Shown here piece by piece: positions 1 through 5,568 of a stretch of DNA of 8,499 nucleotides. The notes under the pieces were generated by a model. The model saw nothing but the letters and a program-made list of their open reading frames with translations. It did not search any database and was not told the origin of the DNA. Positions within the stretch are counted from its first letter, which is position 1; the number at the start of each line of letters is the position of its first letter. Where the stretch lies: the NCBI GenBank assembly GCA_037443685.1, contig JBBINX010000089.1, forward strand, positions 1-8,499, given 5' to 3'. The stretch is from JAHJRJ01 sp037443685 (GTDB taxonomy: Bacteria > Bacteroidota > Ignavibacteria > UBA10030 > BY39). Made by a program: the position numbers and the translations under genes.

Positions 1-871
1 GCAGGCCGGGAAACAGCGCATCGAGCGATTCGGCAACACCTTTTTTTGAACCGGGGAGATTCACAATTAAAGTGTTTCCTCGTAACCCAGCCGAGGCGCG
101 CGAAAGCATCGAGTAAGGTATGCGTTCCTGCCCGAATGAACGCGCGGCCTCTGGAATTCCGGGAACTTCACGCTCGATAATTTTTAACATAGCTTCTGGT
201 GTGCAATCTCTCGGACTGAAACCCGTCCCACCTGATGTTACAACCAAATCTAATTTCATATCGTCTGAATACCGGATAAGTTCGGATACAATTATTTCGA
301 GTTCATCAGGAATAATTTTGTAATCCTCTACGTCGATAGATTCTTTTTTTAGACGTTCAACGATAAATTTTCCCGACGCATCGGTTTTCTTACCTGCAAA
401 AATCGAGTCCGACATTACCAAAACTGCTGCACGAATCGGACGGTCATATTCTGTTTTAAAATCTGACTTTCCACCTGTTTTGCTGATGAGTTTGATTTCT
501 GAAATCTTCATCGTTTCATCCAACATCTTCATCATATCGTAAAGCGTGAGAACTGCAACCGATGCAGCGGTGAGAGCTTCCATCTCAACACCGGTTTTGT
601 AGATTGCTTTCACAGTTACATTAACTTCTATAAAATCTTTTCCGATATTAAATTCAACACCAACAAAATCGACAGGAATCGGATGACAATAAGGAATTAT
701 TTGACTTGTATTCTTTGCCGCTTGTATAGCGGCAACTTTGGCCACAGGCAAAGGGTCGCCCTTGGGAATTTTATTTTTATGGATTAACTCTACCGTTTCG
801 GGTTTAAGTTTGAGTGTTGCCTGTGCAACCGCAGTCCTGAGTGTTTTAATTTTATTTGAAATATCTATCAT
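1..871 (-). CDS. moaCB: Bifunctional MoaC-MoaB fusion (Moco biosynthesis), 3' end cut by window edge
   Basis: This gene reads without a stop from the ATG at 871 to the window edge, giving 290 codons. Residues 1-140 are a MoaC domain, which together with MoaA makes cyclic pyranopterin monophosphate from GTP. The known MoaC active-site residues are visible: K37 (PKGD), H63 (CHP), E96 and E98 (GVEMEAL), and D112 and K115 (YDMMK); their spacing matches E. coli MoaC apart from a two-residue difference between H63 and E96. Residues 147-290 are a MoaB/MogA-like domain, the molybdopterin adenylylation fold, with TSGGTG at 212-217 and LPGS at 272-275. Only about 10-20 C-terminal residues should be missing, by comparison with the family. 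A GAGG sequence 8 nt upstream supports the start. It lies 77 bp downstream of moaA on the same strand, so the two are probably cotranscribed. The fusion is a known arrangement in several phyla. MoaB-type domains are not always catalytically MogA-like, so the adenylyltransferase role is inferred. Confidence 0.93.
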   Translation of the reverse strand, partial: MIDISNKIKTLRTAVAQATLKLKPETVELIHKNKIPKGDPLPVAKVAAIQAAKNTSQIIPYCHPIPVDFVGVEFNIGKDFIEVNVTVKAIYKTGVEMEALTAASVAVLTLYDMMKMLDETMKISEIKLISKTGGKSDFKTEYDRPIRAAVLVMSDSIFAGKKTDASGKFIVERLKKESIDVEDYKIIPDELEIIVSELIRYSDDMKLDLVVTSGGTGFSPRDCTPEAMLKIIEREVPGIPEAARSFGQERIPYSMLSRASAGLRGNTLIVNLPGSKKGVAESLDALFPGL

Positions 872-899
872 GATTTTTTCCTCATTGCAATCTTAACGC

Positions 900-940
900 C
901 TTCGCGTGATATAATTTCTCGCCAAGACGCAAAGAACGCG
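900..940. repeat. Short imperfect inverted repeat between moaA and moaCB
   Basis: On the plus strand CTTCGCGT (900-907) can pair with ACGCAAAG (927-934), giving 8 pairs with one G-U wobble and a 19-nt loop. The core CGCCAAGACGCAAAG (920-934) is GC-richer than its surroundings. It resembles a short dispersed intergenic element that I recall from many environmental bacterial genomes; that resemblance is from memory and not verified. It has no U-tract, so it is not an obvious terminator, and it may act as an mRNA hairpin between the two genes. Confidence 0.45.
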
Positions 941-948
941 ATGTTTTA

Positions 949-1935
949 TTATCCACCTATTTGTACCATACTTCTATTTTCTATGTTAACTAATTCTTCA
1001 GACGCTTGATGCTCAAATTGTTTTTGCAGAACAGCCGAACGAATCATTTCTCCAATAACTTCATCAGAGTCTCCACTACGGAGTGCTGAACGTAAATTTA
1101 TTTCAGCAGGATGGAACAGACACGACTTTATTGAGCCGTCGGCAGTTAAGCGAATACGATTGCAATTTCCGCAAAAATGGTCAGACATAGATGTTATGAA
1201 ACTGACTGCCCCCATTACTCCATTAATCCAATAATCCTTCGTCACCGAGTTTTCTTCAGAAGATTTATTTTTTTTCAAATAATATTTTTGGCTAATCGTT
1301 TTCCTCATCTGTCGGAATGAAACGAATTTCGCCTGATTCCATTGGTTGAACTTGAAAGGCATATACTCAATAAACCGAACATTGATCGGTTTATCTCTTA
1401 CAAATTCAACGAAATCAAGTAGCTCATCATCGTTGACTCCTCCCATTACTACTACATTCAATTTCAGCGATTGAAAACCTGCTTCAAGCGAAGAATAGAT
1501 TCCATCTATAACGTCTTCGAAAAGTTGTTTACCTGAAATCATTCCAAACCGCGGGGGACGCAAAGAATCCAAACTAATATTCAAATTGGTTAGACCTGAT
1601 TGTTTCAATTGATGAGCGAAAGATTTTAACAAAACTCCGTTTGTTGTCATACCTATAGTTTGGATTCCAGGAATGTTTGCCAATCTTTCGATAAGCTTCG
1701 GCACATCTTTCCGCACAAGTGGTTCACCGCCAGTAAGTCGGATTTTATTCACACCCATATAGGCAAATATTTTTGCTAATCGTTCAATTTCACTGAAGGT
1801 CAGTATCTCATTCCGCTCTTTAAGTTCGATGCCAGCCGGTGGCATACAATAACTACAACGAAGGTTGCATCTGTCTGTTACAGAGATGCGAAGATATGTA
1901 TGCTTTCGATTAAAAGAGTCTATTAGTTGAAACAT
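949..1935 (-). CDS. moaA: GTP 3',8-cyclase MoaA (radical SAM)
   Basis: This 328-residue cytoplasmic radical SAM enzyme rearranges GTP to 3',8-cyclo-GTP, the first step of molybdenum cofactor synthesis. MoaC then converts the product. The N-terminal cluster motif CNLRCSYC supplies C23, C27 and C30 for the SAM-binding 4Fe-4S cluster. The SAM-binding TGGEP motif is at 68-72. The C-terminal substrate-side cluster is formed by C255, C258 and C272 in CGNCNRIRLTADGSIKSC. The protein ends in Gly-Gly, the conserved C-terminal tail of MoaA that is needed for catalysis. Length and start fit the family. No good Shine-Dalgarno sequence precedes the ATG. It is the first gene after the riboswitch-like leader at 2125-2280 and is followed by moaCB, so its expression is probably set by cofactor level. 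Nothing looks broken. Confidence 0.96.
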   Translation of the reverse strand: MFQLIDSFNRKHTYLRISVTDRCNLRCSYCMPPAGIELKERNEILTFSEIERLAKIFAYMGVNKIRLTGGEPLVRKDVPKLIERLANIPGIQTIGMTTNGVLLKSFAHQLKQSGLTNLNISLDSLRPPRFGMISGKQLFEDVIDGIYSSLEAGFQSLKLNVVVMGGVNDDELLDFVEFVRDKPINVRFIEYMPFKFNQWNQAKFVSFRQMRKTISQKYYLKKNKSSEENSVTKDYWINGVMGAVSFITSMSDHFCGNCNRIRLTADGSIKSCLFHPAEINLRSALRSGDSDEVIGEMIRSAVLQKQFEHQASEELVNIENRSMVQIGG

Positions 1936-1950
1936 TAGAGATAAAATAAT

Positions 1951-1977
1951 TTTAGATTTTCGATTTTAGATTTTAGA
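1951..1977. repeat. Short tandem AT-rich repeat in moaA leader
   Basis: The plus strand carries overlapping copies of TTTTAGATTTT/CGATTTTAGATTTTAGA just upstream of the moaA start. This looks like a simple slippage-type repeat, lying between the terminator-like hairpin and moaA. No function is evident. It may keep the ribosome-binding region unstructured, given that moaA has no clear Shine-Dalgarno sequence. Confidence 0.4.
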
Positions 1978-2033
1978 CGTTCTGTATTCGTAATTTAATT
2001 TTGCATTCTGACTTTTAACTTGTGCATTGAAAT

Positions 2034-2065
2034 AAAAAACCCCATCGCTTATAGAAAGGAGGGGG
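2034..2065 (-). terminator. Intrinsic-terminator-like hairpin of the moaA leader
   Basis: On the minus strand CCCC (2065-2062) pairs with GGGG (2043-2040), and TC/GA can extend it across one mismatch. Six T residues (2039-2034) follow immediately. The stem is short but GC-rich and sits about 100 nt before the moaA start, so it would stop transcription before the coding region. The loop side holds CTCCTTTC (2061-2054), which is also complementary to GAAAGGAG (2143-2136) at the 3' edge of the aptamer. That makes two exclusive folds possible. Confidence 0.6.
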
Positions 2066-2088
2066 AAAATTGACTCAGGTGATCATTG

Positions 2089-2123
2089 AATCATTGTCTT
2101 ATTGTTTCAATGAAACGATGATT
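2089..2123 (-). other. Linker hairpin between riboswitch aptamer and terminator
   Basis: On the minus strand AATCAT (2123-2118) pairs with ATGATT (2094-2089), and inside it GTTTC (2116-2112) pairs with GAAAC (2108-2104) around an ATT loop. The 3' side belongs to a tandem CAATGATT/CAATGATC repeat (2096-2081), which gives a second pairing register. It probably stacks between the aptamer and the terminator as part of the expression platform. Confidence 0.4.
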
Positions 2124-2124
2124 A

Positions 2125-2280
2125 AATATTTATCTCTCCTTTCCAAACACGGGAGGCACACTAATTTCTCAGTGAACCCGTCCCGTTCATTATATGTAAT
2201 GATTGAACGGGGAGCCGTAACCGGCTTACTGGTCTGTTACCATATCGTTTGACTTAGGTAACAAGACTCGGAGTAATATT
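2125..2280 (-). promoter_or_regulatory. Moco (molybdenum cofactor) riboswitch-like leader of moaA
   Basis: This leader folds into a compact multi-helix RNA. The outer closing pairs are AATATT (2280-2275) with AATATT (2130-2125) and CTCC (2273-2270) with GGAG (2139-2136). Inside are a 10-bp stem with one bulged U (2267-2257 with 2241-2232) and a GCCG/CGGC hairpin with a GTTA loop (2225-2214). Next come CCCGTTCA (2211-2204) with TGAACGGG (2189-2182), ACGGG (2181-2177) with CCCGT (2153-2149), and CACT/AGTG enclosing an 8-nt loop (2174-2159). The conserved-looking stretches ACTCCGAG, GGCTCCCC, GTGCCTCCCGT and GGAAAGG fit my memory of the Moco RNA motif, which lies upstream of moaA operons and binds molybdenum or tungsten cofactor. 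The position directly before moaA on the correct strand supports this. It was not checked with a covariance model. Confidence 0.78.
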
Positions 2281-2298
2281 TGAAGAACTAATTGCTTA

Positions 2299-2327
2299 AA
2301 TATAATTTAATTTAACCTGTGATGCAA
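2299..2327 (-). promoter_or_regulatory. Sigma70-like promoter for the riboswitch-moaA-moaCB transcript
   Basis: On the minus strand TTGCAT (2327-2322) lies 17 nt from TATATT (2304-2299), matching -35 and -10 elements at the usual spacing. The start would fall about 2290-2293, roughly 10 nt before the first aptamer helix. It begins just after the rhodanese stop codon. No terminator separates it from the upstream operon, so readthrough into the leader is also possible. Confidence 0.5.
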
Positions 2328-2338
2328 TATTACGAGGC

Positions 2339-2929
2339 TCAACAACCTTCTTTTTTCCTTTTACCACTTTTTACGGGCAATGCAGGTGGAGCTTTGATTT
2401 TACCCAACGGAACTGAAACAGTAGATGGTTCATCTGTGGCTTTGTTGCCAAAGAGCGACCCTGATGCGGCTGTTTGCCCTTCTGCGATTCCTAACACTTC
2501 TTTCTGCCAGCTCCGCCATCCACCTTTGAGCATATATACACTCTTGTAATTTTTAGATTTAAGCAACATCCAAGCTTGAGCAGTTTCAAGCTCAGAGGTT
2601 GAGTAAAGTAGAATCTTTTCATTCCTCTTCAAGTCGCTTTTATTGATTTGAGAAACAGGAATATTTTCAGAACCATCTATATTGTTAGTAGCATATTCAT
2701 TTTCGTTTCGCAAATCGATGATACGAAAAGTGTTGTTTCCTTCGATTATGCTTTTTGCAAGATCAGTCGGTTCAACGATATTCGATTGTTTGGCAATATC
2801 TATAGCCAATTGATTTGTGTCGAGCTTTCCTGCTGAACTTTCATTGGGTGAACCTGCGAGTATACCGACTAATCCAAGTATAATAGCAAATGCGGCGAGC
2901 TTTTTATTAAGAGATATTTTCCTAAACAT
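2339..2929 (-). CDS. Exported rhodanese-like protein with Ser in place of the catalytic Cys
   Basis: The protein is 196 residues. Residues 1-33 look like a Sec signal peptide, with a KK pair, a hydrophobic stretch at 11-26 and a likely cut after the SSA at 31-33. Residues 52-146 form a rhodanese fold, shown by the substrate-side IIDLRNENEY motif (70-79), the IDGSENIP segment (84-91) and the LKGGWRSW end motif (134-141). The active-site loop, normally beginning with Cys after a Leu-Tyr strand, reads LLYSTSELETAQAW, placing S110 where the sulfur-carrying Cys should be. The codon is TCA, two changes from a Cys codon. The only Cys is the very last residue, C196, after a basic, proline-rich tail. 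It starts 2 bp after the YeeE/YedE gene, with AAAGGA 9 nt upstream. It is probably a periplasmic sulfur-binding or scaffold protein and not a standard sulfurtransferase; this is inferred. Confidence 0.85.
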   Translation of the reverse strand: MFRKISLNKKLAAFAIILGLVGILAGSPNESSAGKLDTNQLAIDIAKQSNIVEPTDLAKSIIEGNNTFRIIDLRNENEYATNNIDGSENIPVSQINKSDLKRNEKILLYSTSELETAQAWMLLKSKNYKSVYMLKGGWRSWQKEVLGIAEGQTAASGSLFGNKATDEPSTVSVPLGKIKAPPALPVKSGKRKKEGC

Positions 2930-2931
2930 AA

Positions 2932-3528
2932 TTATTTATCCTTTTTTAATGCTAATATTTTTTCTACATATTCCGCTAAAGTGAATGCCCCGATTGCCAT
3001 TAAAACTACCAAGAACACTACCAAGCCATAACTCAAGTGTAAAACATCGGGAAGCAAAACACGACCCATCGCTGTGAGTTCCATTAACGGTTCGAAGATT
3101 GTATTAAACTCACCAAAAACAAATATTCCAAAGATAACACCAAGCAAAAACACCATTGCATCTTTTTTTCCTGTAGCGCAGGCAACGACTGAAGTTCCAG
3201 GGCAATAACCACCAATTACGAAACCGATACCTAATATTAATCCACCGACGATTTGAGAAGCGAGATATGTTTGGTTTACTGATACTAAAGTTAAATCGAG
3301 AATTCCGAGCCAACCGAAGTAAAGTAATCCCACCATAGCTGTAACAATAGCCGTGAACATAACTTTTAAAACTGTCATATCATAGAAATAAAATTGGGCG
3401 GCAAGTTTAGTTGAGCTTCCGAAGCCGGCACGCTCTAAAAAGAATCCGAAACCAATCCCTATCAACACAGCGACGATTAAACTGAACTCATCGCCAAAAT
3501 ATCCGAATTTAAATAAGGGTGTAATCAT
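2932..3528 (-). CDS. YeeE/YedE family sulfur transporter, half-size protein 2
   Basis: This is a hydrophobic 198-residue membrane protein of the YeeE/YedE (Sulf_transp) family, which includes the thiosulfate importer TsuA. The signature GGYCPGTSVVACATGKKDA (107-124) carries C109 and C117; cysteines of this family are thought to relay sulfane sulfur through the membrane. Hydrophobic spans lie near 17-31, 53-78, 92-108, 125-140 and 165-188. The frame is open up to 3648, but that stretch overlaps the upstream gene. The ATG at 3528 is preferred because it overlaps the upstream stop as ATGA and has GGAG (3541-3538) 9 nt before it. The ATG at 3534 would leave only 3 nt. It is about half the length of full-size TsuA and pairs with the gene just upstream. 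Transport of thiosulfate or persulfide sulfur is inferred. Confidence 0.88.
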   Translation of the reverse strand: MITPLFKFGYFGDEFSLIVAVLIGIGFGFFLERAGFGSSTKLAAQFYFYDMTVLKVMFTAIVTAMVGLLYFGWLGILDLTLVSVNQTYLASQIVGGLILGIGFVIGGYCPGTSVVACATGKKDAMVFLLGVIFGIFVFGEFNTIFEPLMELTAMGRVLLPDVLHLSYGLVVFLVVLMAIGAFTLAEYVEKILALKKDK

Positions 3529-4061
3529 CTCCATTGTCTCCTTATAAAATATGCAAACATATAACCGCCTGTAAAAACCATCATCATAAAAACCCAGCTT
3601 CCAAAAGCGAGTGAAGCGCCACCTGTTAGAGCTTGTCCGCTCGTGCATCCGCGAGCAATCTTCGCACCGACACCCATTAATCCGCCACCGATGAATGCGA
3701 ATAAATATCGTTTACCGTTACTGATGTTCGGACCTTTATCCGTTTTCAATTTTATTCTGCCAGCCAGTAATCCAGATACAAATCCTCCTATCACGACACC
3801 AATCACTTCAAACAGGAGCCAGTCTTTTAGTGTTTCGCCTAACGATCCACCTAAATATTCAGAAAAATATGCATTCGATTGTGCGTGTTCAGGAGCTACA
3901 ACGCTTGTGCCTGCGGCGATAAGTGTCGAGAATGCACCCGACGCGCCGAGTCCTCGTCCCATAACTAAAAATGATGCGAGTAAAACCAAACCGAGTCCGA
4001 TTCCTGCTAAATAGGGATTCATATACTTAACTGGTTTATCGTTAATTAAATTTTGATCCAT
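3525..4061 (-). CDS. YeeE/YedE family sulfur transporter, half-size protein 1
   Basis: This 178-residue membrane protein is the other half of a split YeeE/YedE transporter. The family motif ARGCTSGQALTGGA (136-149) contains the only cysteine, C139, which corresponds to a conserved sulfur-handling position in TsuA-like proteins. Hydrophobic spans are near 17-35, 84-101, 120-136 and 152-173, with a polar loop at 53-80. AAGGAG lies 11 nt before the chosen ATG, and an internal ATG at codon 14 is a possible alternative. A 29-bp gap separates it from the nrfD-type gene, and its stop overlaps the next start by 4 bp, which implies translational coupling and probably a heteromeric transporter. Paired half-size YeeE/YedE genes are known in other bacteria next to sulfur oxidation or rhodanese genes. 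The substrate is inferred. Confidence 0.88.
   Translation of the reverse strand: MDQNLINDKPVKYMNPYLAGIGLGLVLLASFLVMGRGLGASGAFSTLIAAGTSVVAPEHAQSNAYFSEYLGGSLGETLKDWLLFEVIGVVIGGFVSGLLAGRIKLKTDKGPNISNGKRYLFAFIGGGLMGVGAKIARGCTSGQALTGGASLAFGSWVFMMMVFTGGYMFAYFIRRQWR
3538..3541 (-). promoter_or_regulatory. Ribosome binding site deciding the start of YeeE/YedE half 2
   Basis: The minus strand reads AAGGAGACAATGGAGATGA. GGAG stands 3 nt from the first ATG and 9 nt from the second. Only the second ATG (3528) has workable spacing, and it also forms an ATGA overlap with the upstream stop codon. Confidence 0.55.
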
Positions 4062-4090
4062 TATTAATTTTTCTCCTTAATAATTAATTA

Positions 4091-5023
4091 TCAATACCAT
4101 GAACTATATTGTCCTGCATATACAATGACAAATCTTAAAATCAATCCACCAATAATAACAAATAGTGGAGCGACGGCTGTGTGTTTAACTTTATGACTGA
4201 CCGCAAGCGATTGAATTATAAGGGGGATGATAATTCCCATCAATACAACAAATATCCAAAACACGGCGGTGTATTGTCCTCCAAGCAATAATGTTATTGC
4301 ATCCTGATGAATTTTAGTAGATGTAACCATCCCAATCATAAATAAAAATATTATAAATAATTCCGTTACTAAGAGTGCATTATCAGTTCTTGCCAACAAC
4401 TCCCGCTCATAAACAGATTTTGAAATCATATGAACCAGTGCAGCGGCAACCGATAATCCAGACACTAAAAACAGTAAAGCTAAAATCGGTGAATTCCAAA
4501 GAGGACGAGCTTGGAATGTGCTTAATAAAACACCTGTATAGATTCCCAAACTTGCACCAAGAACCATATTAAAGACACCCACACTCTTTACCAATTTTCG
4601 ATTTGATTTAAATTTATTTGAGTATTGTTCGATTTGAGGAATTAGTTTAACAACAAACTCCGGAGGCCGTAATAATAAGCTGACCACCAGTAGGGGATAA
4701 ACTAAAATCAGAATCCACGAACCCCACGACATCGGAGATGTGATTATGAATGTAGTATAGAATCTAAAGACGTGAAGTTTGTATTCGAGGTCTAAAAATA
4801 GAGCAAACATTCCGACAGATAGAATGATGATACTTAACAATGGCAGTATGGCACAGACGCAATCAGCTTCTTTTTCTCTCCCTTTGAAAAAAAAGAACCC
4901 CAATATTATCATCATCCCAGCGACCATACCGCCTGCAAAAAGATAAACGGGAATTTCCCATCCCCAAATGTACAGAGATGGATCGATAAGATGATTCATA
5001 CGAGTATTTGTAATTTCAATCAT
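4091..5023 (-). CDS. psrC: NrfD/PsrC-type quinol-interacting membrane subunit
   Basis: This 310-residue integral membrane protein belongs to the NrfD/PsrC family, which anchors molybdoenzymes such as polysulfide reductase and passes electrons from the quinone pool to the iron-sulfur subunit. About eight hydrophobic helices can be drawn, near 25-46, 54-79, 100-118, 147-168, 178-200, 215-235, 252-272 and 284-303. Typical family stretches are SPMSWGSW (96-103), the LWNSP segment (175-179) and GGLILRFVIVYAGQ (292-305). AGGAG 6 nt before the ATG supports the start, although ATG codon 9 is possible. The start overlaps the end of the ferredoxin gene by 8 bp, the usual order catalytic-FeS-membrane of Psr/Phs complexes. 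The family includes members for polysulfide, thiosulfate, tetrathionate, nitrite and DMSO-type systems, so the symbol reflects architecture and not a proven substrate. Confidence 0.92.
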   Translation of the reverse strand: MIEITNTRMNHLIDPSLYIWGWEIPVYLFAGGMVAGMMIILGFFFFKGREKEADCVCAILPLLSIIILSVGMFALFLDLEYKLHVFRFYTTFIITSPMSWGSWILILVYPLLVVSLLLRPPEFVVKLIPQIEQYSNKFKSNRKLVKSVGVFNMVLGASLGIYTGVLLSTFQARPLWNSPILALLFLVSGLSVAAALVHMISKSVYERELLARTDNALLVTELFIIFLFMIGMVTSTKIHQDAITLLLGGQYTAVFWIFVVLMGIIIPLIIQSLAVSHKVKHTAVAPLFVIIGGLILRFVIVYAGQYSSWY

Positions 5024-5567
5024 TGTTATCTCCTATCAAGTAATAGATGTTAGGCCTTGTACCGGCTTCAGGGATAACAGTGTGATTATTTCTGCTATTT
5101 ACTAATTTACTGATTTCACTGTTCGGATCGTCTAAATCACCAAAGGTCATACAATAGGTGGGGCAAACAGAAACACAAGCCGGGTCTTTCCCCTCTTCAG
5201 CTCTGTGCACACAGAAAGTGCATTTATCAGCATATCCTTCGGGATGGATGAAGCGTGCATCGTAAGGACACGAAGCAATACAAGCTTTGCAACCAGTACA
5301 TAATTCGTGATGCACCAGAACAATTCCACCGTTGTGATAATGACTTGCACCTGTCGGACAGCAACTCACACAAGGAGCGTTTGTGCAGTGGTTACATCTT
5401 TCACTAAGTATTTCCATCGTCAAATTTGGGAACTCACCCTTAACGATTGTTTGAATCCAGTCTCGATTCAAACCTTCGGGAACATTGTTTTCAGTTTTAC
5501 AAGCAACCACACAGTCCATACATCCGACACATTTAGTAGTATCTATTGCCATACCGTATCGTGCCAT
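5016..5567 (-). CDS. psrB: Four-cluster ferredoxin electron-transfer subunit (PsrB/PhsB type)
   Basis: This 183-residue protein carries electrons between the membrane subunit and the molybdenum subunit. Sixteen cysteines in four groups can hold four 4Fe-4S clusters: C13/C16/C19/C23, C58/C61/C66/C70, C90/C93/C96/C100 and C116/C119/C131/C135, with extra cysteines at 69 and 139. This is the standard DmsB/PsrB/NrfC layout and length. It has no signal peptide of its own, which fits export as a folded complex with the Tat-carrying catalytic subunit. Its ATG lies 1 bp after the catalytic subunit's stop codon (TAATATG), so translation is probably coupled. All cluster ligands appear intact. A cytoplasmic location is possible but less likely, given its partner's twin-arginine signal. 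Confidence 0.95.
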   Translation of the reverse strand: MARYGMAIDTTKCVGCMDCVVACKTENNVPEGLNRDWIQTIVKGEFPNLTMEILSERCNHCTNAPCVSCCPTGASHYHNGGIVLVHHELCTGCKACIASCPYDARFIHPEGYADKCTFCVHRAEEGKDPACVSVCPTYCMTFGDLDDPNSEISKLVNSRNNHTVIPEAGTRPNIYYLIGDNND

Positions 5568-5568
5568 A

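Noticed and set aside
2070..2252. 60-residue plus-strand open frame in the gap before moaA
   Set aside because: It lies over the structured leader on the opposite strand, has no family features, and the paired helices explain the sequence better.
3529..3648. N-terminal extension of the second YeeE/YedE gene back to the ATG at 3648
   Set aside because: It would overlap the upstream gene by about 120 bp, the extra residues are polar and arginine-rich with no family match, and the ATGA overlap with a Shine-Dalgarno sequence supports 3528.
3643..4014. 123-residue plus-strand open frame opposite the first YeeE/YedE gene, and similar frames opposite psrA and psrB
   Set aside because: They mirror strongly conserved genes on the minus strand and show no recognisable domain or start signal.
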